A DNA stretch of 64,000 bases from Myxococcales bacterium (GTDB lineage Bacteria; Myxococcota_A; Polyangia; Haliangiales; Haliangiaceae): NCBI GenBank assembly GCA_016720595.1, contig JADKKI010000020.1:62001-126000 (forward strand). The letters run 5' to 3'. The position numbers were made by a program, and so were the translations under genes. Below, one piece after another: positions 46,667 to 55,251 of this stretch; position 1 is the first letter of the stretch; each line of letters starts with the position of its first letter. The notes beneath the pieces were generated by a model, which saw only the letters and a program-made list of their open reading frames with translations, did not search any database and was not told the DNA's origin.

Positions 46667-47526
46667 GGATCCTGGTCACCGGCGGCCACGGGCAGTGCGG
46701 CCGCCGCCTGGTGGTCCGCGGTGCCGCGCGTGGCGTCGAGATCATCGCGCGCTCGCGCGCCGAGCTCGACATCTGCGATCCCTCCGCCCTCGCCTCCCGG
46801 CTGGTCGCCGACGCACCGGATGCCGTGGTCAATGCCGCGGCGTTCACCTACGTAGATGGCGCGGAGACCGCGCGCGAGGCGACGTTCGCGGTCAACGCGA
46901 CCGGTGCGGGGAACGTCGCGCGTGCGTGCGCCGCGCAGGCGATCCCGCTCCTCCACGTCTCCACCGACTACGTGTTCGATGGCGAGCTCGGCCGGCCGTA
47001 TCGCGAGGACGATCCGATCGGCCCCGTGGGCGCGTACGGCGAGAGCAAGGCCGCAGGCGAGGCGCAGGTCCTCGCGGCGGGTGGCACGGTGATCCGGACC
47101 TCGTGGCTGTTCGCCGCGGGTGGCGACGGCTTCGTCCAGCGGATCCTCGCGGGACTCGCGAGCCGGCGATCGATCCGCGTGGTCACCGATCGCCACGGCT
47201 GCCCCACGTGGGCCGACGATCTCGCGGACGCGTTGCTCGAGCTCGCGGCGTGCGGCGCGCCCGGCGGGATCCTTCACTACACCGGCGCTGGCGCCACCAG
47301 CCGCCATGGCTTCGCGTGCGCGATCGCGGAGGCCGCCGGGATCGAGGTGACGCGCGTGGTGCCCACGACGAGCGAGGACGACCCGCGCAAGGCCGCGCGG
47401 CCCGCTGCCACCGTGCTCGACACGACCAAGATCCGGGCGCTCGGGATCGTCCCGCGACCGTGGAGCATCGGGCTCGCGCAGGTCGTCGATGCCGAACGAG
47501 GGAGGCGATGCGGCCGTTCAACGTGA
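46663..47526 (+). CDS. rfbD: dTDP-4-dehydrorhamnose reductase
   Basis: RfbD performs the last step of dTDP-L-rhamnose synthesis. The 287-residue short-chain dehydrogenase has a Rossmann motif LVTGGHGQCGRRLV, DAVVNAAAFTYVDGAE, the STDYVFDG block and the catalytic Tyr-x3-Lys in AYGESKAAGE. RTSWLFAAGGDGFVQ is the substrate region. Length and order are typical. Its ATG overlaps the rfbC stop (ATGA), so the two form an operon. No rfbA or rfbB lies here; those steps must be encoded elsewhere. Confidence 0.9.
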   Translation: MRILVTGGHGQCGRRLVVRGAARGVEIIARSRAELDICDPSALASRLVADAPDAVVNAAAFTYVDGAETAREATFAVNATGAGNVARACAAQAIPLLHVSTDYVFDGELGRPYREDDPIGPVGAYGESKAAGEAQVLAAGGTVIRTSWLFAAGGDGFVQRILAGLASRRSIRVVTDRHGCPTWADDLADALLELAACGAPGGILHYTGAGATSRHGFACAIAEAAGIEVTRVVPTTSEDDPRKAARPAATVLDTTKIRALGIVPRPWSIGLAQVVDAERGRRCGRST

Positions 47527-48356
47527 CGCAGATCGTGCCGGACGGGTACGTCCACGCGCACGCGCTCGACGACTGCGCCGAGTACCTCGCGGCGATGCTC
47601 GTCGCCTGCGGTCAGCGCGTCGTGCGCTCGACGAACCACATCGATCTCGAGGCGTGGAACCTGATCGTCGGTGGTCACCTGCTCGCCGAGGCTCACGTCG
47701 CCGCGCTCCCCGCGGACACACTCGTGTTCAACAGCGAGCAGCTCGCGTTCGTCGGGAATCCCCTGATCACGCCGGCCTATCGTATGGCGCTGGCGCGGTT
47801 CCCGGTGTGGGACTACTCCGCGACCAACCTCCCGTTCCTCCCGCCTGGCCGCGCGACGCTGATCCCGTTCGCACACTGCCCCGCGATGGTGCGCGCAGAT
47901 CGGGCCCGCGAGCCCGGCGATGCGCTCGTGTTCCACGGTGCGGTGACCGCGCGGCGTCAGCGGATCCTCGATCGCCTGCGCACGGCGGGCGTGCGGCTCG
48001 AGGTCGCGTTCGGCGAGTACGGCACCTCGCGCGACGTGCGGATGTTTCGCGCCCGCGCCGTGCTCGATCTCCGCAAGGAGGATGACACCGCCGCGTTCAC
48101 GCCGATCCGCTGCTTCTATCCGCTGATCAACGGCATCCCGGTGATCGCCGAGACCTCGAGCGATCCCACCGCGGCGGCGTTCGCGGACGCGATCTGGAGC
48201 TTCGACGCTACGGACTTACCCGCGGCCGTGGCGGCGCTGTGGACGGATCTCGATGCGTTTCACGCAGAGGCGGCGCGCCGCCTCGCACGCTGGAAGCTGC
48301 GCTCGGCCATCGACGAGGTCGCCGCCGCCGTTGCCGCGCACACGCTACACGCGTGA
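47508..48356 (+). CDS. Glycosyltransferase-like protein
   Basis: A 282-residue protein. It starts at ATG 47508 after a GGAGG ribosome site, overlapping the rfbD end by 19 bases. The N-terminal half (VPDGYVHAHALDDCAEYLAAMLVACGQ, NSEQLAFVGNP) and the C-terminal half (LVFHGAVTARRQRILDRLRTAGVRLEV, RARAVLDLRKED, FTPIRCFYPLINGIPVIAETSSD) follow the pattern of CgeB-like/GT-B transferases, with two Rossmann-type halves. The final helices (AAAVAAHTL) are typical. It probably adds a sugar to a surface polysaccharide using the rhamnose made by the neighbours. Donor and acceptor are unknown. Confidence 0.7.
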   Translation: MRPFNVTQIVPDGYVHAHALDDCAEYLAAMLVACGQRVVRSTNHIDLEAWNLIVGGHLLAEAHVAALPADTLVFNSEQLAFVGNPLITPAYRMALARFPVWDYSATNLPFLPPGRATLIPFAHCPAMVRADRAREPGDALVFHGAVTARRQRILDRLRTAGVRLEVAFGEYGTSRDVRMFRARAVLDLRKEDDTAAFTPIRCFYPLINGIPVIAETSSDPTAAAFADAIWSFDATDLPAAVAALWTDLDAFHAEAARRLARWKLRSAIDEVAAAVAAHTLHA

Positions 48357-48446
48357 CGCGGCCGGCCACGGGGCCTCGAGGCCGCGGTGCCAGGCCTTGC
48401 CGGTGTTCTCTCCCCTGGGGCCGGCGTGTGCCGGTAGGATGGTGGG

Positions 48447-49061
48447 ATGGCGCGCACGGTAGGCTTCGTGGTGTCGGTCGTGGTGATCCTGCCGGCCATT
48501 GCTCGCTACGCGAACGCGACGGACACCGTGGGTGCGGCCAACCTGACCATCGTCGATGGCGGCGTGACCCAGATGATCGTGGACGCGGCTGGCGATGATG
48601 TCGCCGTCAGCTGCTTCACGTTCTCGGGATGCGAGGGCACCGGATGCGTGCCTCAGCCGGCGCTCCAGCTCAGCGTCACAAGCCCGACGAGCGCCTTCAC
48701 GCTCCAGGTCGTGCTCCCCGATCCGGCGCCGGTCGGCATGACGTTCCCGGCCACGGCAGGCGGCCTCGCGCCGATCCCTGACCACGCCGCGATCGCGATC
48801 TTGACCACCGGCGCGGGCTGGCAGGTGACGAGTGGCGACGTGCGGGTCGACGCGAACGAGTTCCCGACCATCGCCAACCATCTCGATGTCACCCTGATCG
48901 GCGTCACCGACGGTGCCGGCAGGACGATCGACGGGACGGTGAGCTGCGTGAACATGCCGGGCACCGGCAGCGGGTCGAACCCGCTCACCAACCCCGCCGA
49001 TCCGAGCGGGGACGGATGTAGCGGCAACGGTGGTGGCGGCGGCGGCGGTGGCCATCACTGA
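48447..49061 (+). CDS. Secreted Gly-rich-tailed protein, unknown function
   Basis: A 204-residue protein with a signal peptide (about 1-25, ending ARYANA). The mature part is beta-rich with two Cys pairs (SCFTFSGCEG, TGCVPQP, VSCVNMPG). It ends in an unusual glycine run followed by two His (SGNGGGGGGGGHH), as in some metal-binding or export tails. No family is recognised. It is convergent with the lipoprotein 49080-50012 after an 18-base gap. Confidence 0.6.
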   Translation: MARTVGFVVSVVVILPAIARYANATDTVGAANLTIVDGGVTQMIVDAAGDDVAVSCFTFSGCEGTGCVPQPALQLSVTSPTSAFTLQVVLPDPAPVGMTFPATAGGLAPIPDHAAIAILTTGAGWQVTSGDVRVDANEFPTIANHLDVTLIGVTDGAGRTIDGTVSCVNMPGTGSGSNPLTNPADPSGDGCSGNGGGGGGGGHH

Positions 49062-49079
49062 GGTGGACGTCTCCGCGCC

Positions 49080-50012
49080 TCACGGCCGTCGGGCCACGAA
49101 CAGATCCCAGCCATTCGTCATCGTCGACTGCGTCAGATAGAGCTCGCACAGATCCGGCGAGATCCACGACGGGATGTCATCGCCGGTCGTGTTGAGCTCG
49201 CTCACGGCGGTCGGCGCCGAGAACGCATCGCTCTTGCTCGCGCGGGTCGCTTGCCAGATATCGAGGCCGCCCTGTCCCCCGGCTCGTGACGAAGCGAACA
49301 GGATCGTGAGCTCGTCGGGCGTGACCGTGGGCTCGAACTCGGCGTCCGCCGTGTTGAGCTCGGCGAGCACCGTCGGTGCCGAGAACGTCGTCGTCGTCGT
49401 GTTCGCGCGATAGGCCACGCGGAGGTCCGTGCCCTCCACGTAATAGAGGCCCAACCCGGAGCTGGTCAGGTAGGCGCCCCAGTTCGCATTCGCGGTGTTG
49501 ATCGAGGTCAGCGCGACCGGCGGCGCGAACGGTGACGTCCGCGTCGGTCGGGTCGCCAGCCACAGGTCCCAGTCGCCGGCACCTGGTCGGAGCGACCCGA
49601 ACACCACGCTGAGGCCGTCGCCCGACGGGCACGGGTCGCGATCGGGCGAGACCCCGACCGAGGGCGCGGCGAACCCGGCCGGCGCGAATCCGGCCAGCGC
49701 GGGCAACGTATCGAGCGCGCCGAACGTGTCGGTCGTGCTCGCGCGGGTGGTCTCGTAGAGGGTGTCGGCACCACTTCGATCGCTCCACAGGAAGCCATCG
49801 AGCTGGTCATCGGTCAGCTCGACGCCGATCTCCGCGGAGGCCGAGCTGAGGGCCGAGAGTCGGACGGGCGCGCCGAACGGCTGGGCTCGATCGCAACGCG
49901 CGGTGACGCCATCCGGGTTGTCAGAACCGGCATCGGTCGCGTTCGCCTTGGCCGCGGCGTCAAACCCGATCCGCCCGCAACCACCGAAGACCAGCGCCAG
50001 TCCAAGCCACAT
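49080..50012 (-). CDS. PD40-like lipoprotein with CGRIGFD start
   Basis: A 310-residue lipoprotein. Signal MWLGLALVFGGC, then the mature N-terminus CGRIGFD. The body holds repeated PD40-type strands: LDGFLWSDRSGADTLYE, GLSVVFGSLRPGAGDWDLWLA, LGLYYVEGTDLRVAYR, ELTILFASSRAGGQGGLDIWQ and ELYLTQSTMTNGWDLFV. This is a beta-propeller related to TolB. The start is ATG 50012; an earlier frame gives no signal peptide. The lipoprotein 50800-51567 shares the post-lipobox word CGR(I/V)GF, so the two belong to one N-terminal family. Confidence 0.8.
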   Translation of the reverse strand: MWLGLALVFGGCGRIGFDAAAKANATDAGSDNPDGVTARCDRAQPFGAPVRLSALSSASAEIGVELTDDQLDGFLWSDRSGADTLYETTRASTTDTFGALDTLPALAGFAPAGFAAPSVGVSPDRDPCPSGDGLSVVFGSLRPGAGDWDLWLATRPTRTSPFAPPVALTSINTANANWGAYLTSSGLGLYYVEGTDLRVAYRANTTTTTFSAPTVLAELNTADAEFEPTVTPDELTILFASSRAGGQGGLDIWQATRASKSDAFSAPTAVSELNTTGDDIPSWISPDLCELYLTQSTMTNGWDLFVARRP

Positions 50013-50080
50013 CACGGACTCTCTGCGCGGGACCACGACCCCAGTATCCGGCGAACGAGCACGAAGGTCGAGCACTCGTC

Positions 50081-50110
50081 GTCAGTCGTCGTCAGTCGTC
50101 GTCATTCGTC
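50081..50110. repeat. Ten-base tandem repeat GTCAGTCGTC
   Basis: Three units of a 10-base word (the last GTCATTCGTC with one change) lie in the 89-base gap before the lipoprotein gene 49080-50012 and run nine bases into the 3' end of the minus-strand glycosyltransferase gene. It could be a slippage site; no known role. Confidence 0.6.
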
Positions 50111-50803
50111 CGGGGGGAACCCGATCGCGACGCCGGTGACCCGGGTGACTGCCTGGCCGGCGTCCTCCCACCCGTAGGTGTACGAGCCCACATGCCCGAG
50201 CCGGATCGTCGTATCGACGAACGTCTGATGACCCGCCTGGCGCGCGCGCTCGCAGAACGCGTAGTCCTCGCCGAGGTACCAGTAGGCCCCCGCCCGTGCT
50301 GGATCCGCGATCACCATGGGGAGGAAGTACGGGATCATCGGCGCCCCGAACCGCGTGTTGCACACGGGGAGCGAGAACGTCCGCTGGATGTCGTCGAACA
50401 CCGGGCGTCGGGTCAGGAGGAACCCCGCGCCGACGTAGCGCACGGCGATCGTCCCGCCGCCCTCGCCGAGCCGGAGCTCGCGGGTGCCAGGCTCTGGCTG
50501 CAAGGCGAGCGCTCGGGCGCCCTTCTTCGCGTAGGCCCCGGCGATGATCGGATGCGGGGACGTGCGCAGCTTCTCGACGTCGTCGGGATCGAACGAGATA
50601 TCCGAATCGATCCAGACGATCTCGTCGTAGCCATCGGCGAGCGCGGAGGATGCGGCCTCGCAGCGCGTACGATCGACTGCTGCGGTCGCGGCATAGCGGC
50701 GGACCGCAAGCCCGCGCCGCTCGAGCTCGCGGAGGCCACGCTCGCACGCGGGCTCGATGTGCGTGAGGAACGGCGCGAGCACGAGGCAGCGCGAGGTGCT
50801 CAC
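50102..50803 (-). CDS. GT-A-type glycosyltransferase
   Basis: A 233-residue enzyme. It starts at GTG 50803, which overlaps the stop of the preceding lipoprotein gene (GTGA). The nucleotide-sugar domain is evident: RCLVLAPFLTHIEPACERGLREL, then WIDSDISFDPDDVEKL with the metal-binding DSD, then IIAGAYAKKGARAL, RYVGAGFLLTRRPVF and FGAPMIPYFLPMVI. The late block YLGEDYAFCERARQAGH is the catalytic-base region of GT-A enzymes. It may modify a surface glycan. The tail ends PPDE. Translational coupling to a lipoprotein gene hints that the products act on the same surface component. Confidence 0.8.
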   Translation of the reverse strand: MSTSRCLVLAPFLTHIEPACERGLRELERRGLAVRRYAATAAVDRTRCEAASSALADGYDEIVWIDSDISFDPDDVEKLRTSPHPIIAGAYAKKGARALALQPEPGTRELRLGEGGGTIAVRYVGAGFLLTRRPVFDDIQRTFSLPVCNTRFGAPMIPYFLPMVIADPARAGAYWYLGEDYAFCERARQAGHQTFVDTTIRLGHVGSYTYGWEDAGQAVTRVTGVAIGFPPDE

Positions 50804-51567
50804 GTGCACACGCAGGTCGTCGAGCCCGTGAGAGCGAAGCTCGCCGCGAGAACGAGCGGCGTGGTGGTGCACACCGAGCCGGTCACCATGAAGTGGAGCG
50901 CCTCGCTGGTCGAACACGCACTCATGGTGAACGGGCGCACGCTGATGTCCGCCGACACACCGGCCGCCAGCGAGAGCTCGCCCGAGATGAACCCGGTGTA
51001 GCGGAACGCACCGGGCGCGATCGCCGTGAGGGTCACGGCCCGGTTGCCGGAGTTGGCGATCCGCGCCGTGATCGGTGCAGGGCACGCGGGGCCGCTGAAC
51101 GTCAACGTGACGGGCATCCCGCTGCTGTCCGTGACGTCCAGGTTGGCGCCCATCACGTCGGCGATCAGGTCGACGGTGTACGGCCCGGCCGTGGTGACGA
51201 GCGTCAACGCACCGGTCTTGGCGACCCCGCTCCGATCGGTGCCGATCACGGCGGTGGGCGGGCGGACGGCGAGCTTGACCGATGCACCGGGCGCGATCTC
51301 GATCGGCAGGGTGTCGTCGAGGGCGAACCCACCCGTCGCGTCGAAGTCGGTGATCTGCACGGGAACCTCACCCGGGTTCTGCACCTCGAGCGCTGCGCTC
51401 GCCGGCACCAGGCCGCACTCGATGGTGAGCTGCAGCGAGCTCGCAAGTGCGAGGGCACCACCATCGTCACCGAAGCCGACCCGCCCGCATGCGCCGAGCG
51501 AGGTCGCGCCGACGACGGACCACAGCATGCGCGAGAGGCCACTACGACGCAGCACGATCCCCAGCAT
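50800..51567 (-). CDS. Lipoprotein with choice-of-anchor-like Ig repeat
   Basis: A 255-residue lipoprotein. It starts at ATG 51567 with two Arg in the n-region and a lipobox LGAC; the mature N-terminus is CGRVGFG, like the PD40 lipoprotein nearby. The body has two tandem Ig-like halves: SAALEVQNPGEVPVQITDFDATGGFALD and PITARIANSGNRAVTLTAIAPGAFRYTG, the ASPM/SPD-2/Hydin-like (choice-of-anchor D) pattern. Pairs of Cys suggest disulfides. It overlaps the glycosyltransferase start. Function is probably structural or adhesive. Confidence 0.75.
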   Translation of the reverse strand: MLGIVLRRSGLSRMLWSVVGATSLGACGRVGFGDDGGALALASSLQLTIECGLVPASAALEVQNPGEVPVQITDFDATGGFALDDTLPIEIAPGASVKLAVRPPTAVIGTDRSGVAKTGALTLVTTAGPYTVDLIADVMGANLDVTDSSGMPVTLTFSGPACPAPITARIANSGNRAVTLTAIAPGAFRYTGFISGELSLAAGVSADISVRPFTMSACSTSEALHFMVTGSVCTTTPLVLAASFALTGSTTCVCT

Positions 51568-51605
51568 ATACCGGCGCGCGCCGTGGATCTGGGTAAGCTC
51601 GCACC

Positions 51606-52000
51606 GTGCCCGATCCGGCCCCCGTGCGCCCCGCCGTGACCCGGTTGGCCGAGCTGGCGTGGCTGTTCCTCCGCCTCGGGACCACGGCGTTTGGTGGGCC
51701 GGCCGCGCACATCGCGATGATGCAAGACGAGGTCGTCGAGCGCCGTGGCTGGATGACCCGCGACCACTTCCTCGATCTGGTCGGCGCCACGAACCTGATC
51801 CCGGGGCCCAACTCCACCGAGCTCGCGATCCACATCGGGCGCGAGCGGCGATCGGTCGCACGGCGCTCGTCGATCCGGCGACGATCGCGATCGCGCTCGT
51901 GGGGAGCGTGCTCCTCGTTCGCTACCGGGTGAACTCGACGTGGCTCGTGCTGGGCGGCGGGATCCTCGGCGCGCTGCTCGGCCTCTTCGGCTGGCGTTGA
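51606..52000 (+). pseudogene. chrA: Chromate transporter remnant
   Basis: The N-terminal CHR half-domain is clear: RLGTTAFGGPAAHIAMMQDEVV, RGWMTRDHFLDLVGATNLIPGPNSTELAIHIG, ending near 51840. From about 51855 the next frame gives the end of the second half-domain: RTALVDPATIAIALVGSVLL and VNSTWLVLGGGILGALLGL. A full ChrA is about 390-450 residues, but the two pieces together are about 130, so a large internal part is deleted and the reading frame changes at the junction. It cannot make a working transporter. It lies between the divergent lipoprotein and the glycine-rich giant. Confidence 0.8.
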
Positions 52001-52034
52001 TGCCCGCCGCGAACCCATGGGACGGCGTCGCAGA

Positions 52035-55000
52035 TCACGCGACGCGCGCGTCGGTGTCGCGAGCCTCGGTGACCACCAGCTCCTTGTGCTGCTGCTCCGC
52101 GGCCGCCACCAGCGCCATCCGCAGCACGGCATCGGTGGCCTTGTCCGTGATGATCGCATCGTAGTCGGTGCCAGTCATCACGCGCTCCTCGGGCGTGACC
52201 AGGAGCTCGGTGTCGGAGGTGATCGTCTTCGACGCGATGGGCTCCCGGGCTTGCTCCAGCGCCCAGTACCGCTTCTTCGCCGCGAGCTTCGACTTGCGCT
52301 CCTCGTGGTGGAGCTTGTCGAGCTGCTTGGCGATCACCTCCGCATCCCCCCGCGCCTGCGCGAGGTTGTGCTCGCCGAACGCACCCTCGAGGAAGCGATC
52401 GAGGTGCCGCGCGATCTTGTGCCGCGCGCTCGGCCCGCGCCGCATCCACCGCCACGGCGGCACGTTCTCCCACCACGAGACCTGGCTGCGGCCGAGGAAC
52501 ATCAGCGAGCCGGCGAGCCGGACCAGGGCGAGGCCGCCCACCGACCCGTAGGTCGCCGAGAGGCCAGTGCGGGACAGCGCTTCGAGTCGTGGCAGCTGGG
52601 TCTCGAGCTCCTTGCCCGAGGTCTCGCCCTTCCAGCCCGGGGCCAGGACCGCGGCCAGCTCGTTCGCGAGATCGAGGAGCAGCGCATCGACCACCGGGGT
52701 GAGCACGGCCGGGGTGATCTCGTCGCGCCCGATCAACCGCTTCAGCCGCTCCAGGTTCTCGTCGAAGTCGAACATCACCAGCAGCGCGGTGGTGGCGTGA
52801 TCGCTGGCCGAGTACGCGGGATCGTGGAGCTCCTGGTCGCCGACGGAGGCGTGCACGATCGCGCCGGCATCGAGATCGAGCGAGCGAACGCTCTCGATGG
52901 TGCCGACCTTCCACTTGTTCATCCACATGCTCTTGCCATCGACCTCCGGCGCGAACCGGTGGATGACGACGTGCCGTTGGTCGGGGAGCATCTCGCCGAG
53001 CTGCGCGCTGACCTTGTGGGCCTGCTTCTCGAGCCACTCCGGCGCCGGCTTTGCCCACCAGCGCAACCAGTACGTGCGGTACACGGTGGTTCTGCCCCGC
53101 GGCGCGTCCTGCATCGTCTTGACCAGGGCGGTGGTGTCCTCGGCGGCGGGGGGCAACGGTGCATCACTCGGAGGCGGCGAGGGCACGAGCAATCGGCGTA
53201 ACGTGAAGCCCTTGCCGACGAAGGCGATGTCGATGCCGGCCACGGCGGCGCGCGTGGCCTGATCGTCGGCGAGGAACACGTGCGGGTACGTCGGGCCCTC
53301 CGGGCCTTCGATCTCGTTGTCGAGGATCACGAGCGCCTTCCGCGCGAACCAATCGGCGAGCGCGACCCCACCGTGCAGGGGCTTCTCGAGATCGAGGTGG
53401 CGCTCGCGCGACAGATCCCAGATCGCCGTCTTGAAGGCGAGGCGCGCACCGAGCTGATCCCACGCCTCGATCTCCTCGCGGGTGGTGCGGTGGTTGACCA
53501 CGAGCAGCACGTCCGCATCCGAGACCTGGAACGGGCGTGCCACGCGCACGTCGAAGCCGCGGAGCTGCACCGGCCGCGTGCTCGCCGGGGCATCGAGCGC
53601 GCCGAGCTCGAGCGTGACGTGAGCCGCGAACCGCAGATACTCGGGCGCCGAGTCCTTGATCCTGACGGTGAGCTCGAGGGCGGTGGTGTCGCCCGCGCCG
53701 AGCGTGGCGAGGTCGTGGGTCCATCCGGCCCCGGGAGACAGCTCCGCACCGTCCGCGATCAGCGTGACGTGCTCGTCTCCGAGCTCGGAGTCGGGCGCAG
53801 TGGTGACGCGGATCCGGACCACGCGCTTGCAGTCCGATCCGGCGCCGAGCGCGAACCGCGACTGATTGGTCAGGCTGAACCGCACGCGCGTGGCCTCGCC
53901 CGCGGCGAGCGAGTGCAGATTCTCGACGGTCGAGAGCCGCACCGGATAGCGGATCACGAACCGCCCTTGCTCGACGGCGCTCCCTTCCTGGAAGTGCTCG
54001 AAGTCCCGCTTCACCGACGGCAACATCGCGCGCTGGTAGATCGACTCCTCGACCTCGAGCGGCTCGCTCGGCGCGGTGGGGGTGTGATCGGCGATCCGGA
54101 AGGTCAGCTCGCCGGGCACCTTGTAGCGGCTCCCCGGTGCGAGGCCGCGGACGCACCGCAGCTCGCCGGGCTCGGGCTTGACCCAGCCGCCGGCCGCGAT
54201 CGCGAGGGCGAGCTCGTCCCGCGACGGGGTGGGCATGCCACCCACGTTCTCGACCTCGAGATCGAACACGCGCACCAGCTCGCGCGGCTCGTACACGCAG
54301 TCCTCGTTGAGAGAATCGTGCGCGAACGAGACCAGCCGCAGGTCGTAGCGCGAGGGATAGGTCGCGAGCTTGCCGTCGGCGGAGGTGACCTCGATCGCGA
54401 ACTGACCGTCCTCGCCGTCGGCGCCCTTCCGGACCTGCGCATTGCCCGAGGGTCCGTTGCGTCCCGACGGGCCGTCGCTGCCACCTGCGTTGCGGTGGTA
54501 GTGCGTTCGCGTCTGCGTGTTGCCCTGCGAATCGCGATAGCTCGACGTCGTGGTCCAGCTGTACGAGCTGCCGCCGCTGCCGCCCGAACCACCGCTGCCG
54601 CCTCCGCCGTTGATCCCTGCGCCGCCGCCACCGCCGCCGCGGATGTCGTGGCGGATCAGCATGAGCAGCGGGGTGTCGTCCTCGCTGACCGAGACCACGA
54701 TCTGACCGCCTTCACCGCCGGGCGATCCACTCGTGGCGTTTCCGCCACTGCCGCCGCTCCCGCCGCTCCCGCCGTCTCCACCGGTGCTCCACCGCGTGGC
54801 ATCGGAGCCATCGGAGCCGCGTGCACCATCGCCACCGCGGCCACCGCTGCCGCCACGGCCACCGTCGCCGCCGATCGCACGCAGCGGGATGAACCCGGTC
54901 TCGTCGATCACGATCAGGTTGCGGATCGGCTGCTTCTGGCCGTGCGGGGTGAACAGCTCGCCGCCGAGCTTGACCGCACCTGCCGCGTCGTCGGCGACCA

Positions 55001-55223
55001 GCTCGAGCCGGATCTGCCCGGCGTTCTCGCCCGCCTGGGACGGCCCACCGTCCTGCCCATTCCCGCCGCTATAGCCCGTGGCCTGGCCCGAACTGCCGGG
55101 CCGGCCGTTGACGCCGTCACTGCCCTTGGCGCCGGAGACATCGAACGAGGCCAGCGGCTGCGGCTCGCCCGTGGTCTCCACCTCGCCAGCCGGTACGCCC
55201 TCGTCGCGGTACGGGGAGCTCAT
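52035..55223 (-). CDS. Glycine-rich collagen-like giant protein (DUF7932-type?)
   Basis: A 1062-residue protein without signal peptide. Residues 30-70 and 115-275 are Gly-rich with collagen-type or polyglycine-II-type triplets (GSDGVNGRPGSSG, GGDGGRGGSGGRGGDGARG, GGDGGSGGSGGSGGN), interrupted by short strands (GQIVVSVSEDD). A beta-sandwich region (about 285-600) has RVFDLEVENVGGMPTPSRDELAL and VRFSLTNQSRFALGAGSD. The C-terminal 450 residues are mixed alpha/beta: DADVLLVVNHRTTREEIEAWD, WLRWWAKPAPEWLEKQAHK, IHRFAPEVDGKSMWMNKWKVG and a helical end. Proteins of this plan in Myxococcota are assigned to DUF7932 as I recall; this is unverified. Its size and intracellular prediction are unusual. Confidence 0.75.
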   Translation of the reverse strand: MSSPYRDEGVPAGEVETTGEPQPLASFDVSGAKGSDGVNGRPGSSGQATGYSGGNGQDGGPSQAGENAGQIRLELVADDAAGAVKLGGELFTPHGQKQPIRNLIVIDETGFIPLRAIGGDGGRGGSGGRGGDGARGSDGSDATRWSTGGDGGSGGSGGSGGNATSGSPGGEGGQIVVSVSEDDTPLLMLIRHDIRGGGGGGAGINGGGGSGGSGGSGGSSYSWTTTSSYRDSQGNTQTRTHYHRNAGGSDGPSGRNGPSGNAQVRKGADGEDGQFAIEVTSADGKLATYPSRYDLRLVSFAHDSLNEDCVYEPRELVRVFDLEVENVGGMPTPSRDELALAIAAGGWVKPEPGELRCVRGLAPGSRYKVPGELTFRIADHTPTAPSEPLEVEESIYQRAMLPSVKRDFEHFQEGSAVEQGRFVIRYPVRLSTVENLHSLAAGEATRVRFSLTNQSRFALGAGSDCKRVVRIRVTTAPDSELGDEHVTLIADGAELSPGAGWTHDLATLGAGDTTALELTVRIKDSAPEYLRFAAHVTLELGALDAPASTRPVQLRGFDVRVARPFQVSDADVLLVVNHRTTREEIEAWDQLGARLAFKTAIWDLSRERHLDLEKPLHGGVALADWFARKALVILDNEIEGPEGPTYPHVFLADDQATRAAVAGIDIAFVGKGFTLRRLLVPSPPPSDAPLPPAAEDTTALVKTMQDAPRGRTTVYRTYWLRWWAKPAPEWLEKQAHKVSAQLGEMLPDQRHVVIHRFAPEVDGKSMWMNKWKVGTIESVRSLDLDAGAIVHASVGDQELHDPAYSASDHATTALLVMFDFDENLERLKRLIGRDEITPAVLTPVVDALLLDLANELAAVLAPGWKGETSGKELETQLPRLEALSRTGLSATYGSVGGLALVRLAGSLMFLGRSQVSWWENVPPWRWMRRGPSARHKIARHLDRFLEGAFGEHNLAQARGDAEVIAKQLDKLHHEERKSKLAAKKRYWALEQAREPIASKTITSDTELLVTPEERVMTGTDYDAIITDKATDAVLRMALVAAAEQQHKELVVTEARDTDARVA

Positions 55224-55251
55224 CCCCGGAGCATACGGTCCCGGTCGAGCC

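Noticed and set aside
51606..52000. Functional small chromate transporter
   Set aside because: Two frames and about 130 residues instead of about 400; half-size ChrA proteins still have a whole CHR domain, this does not.
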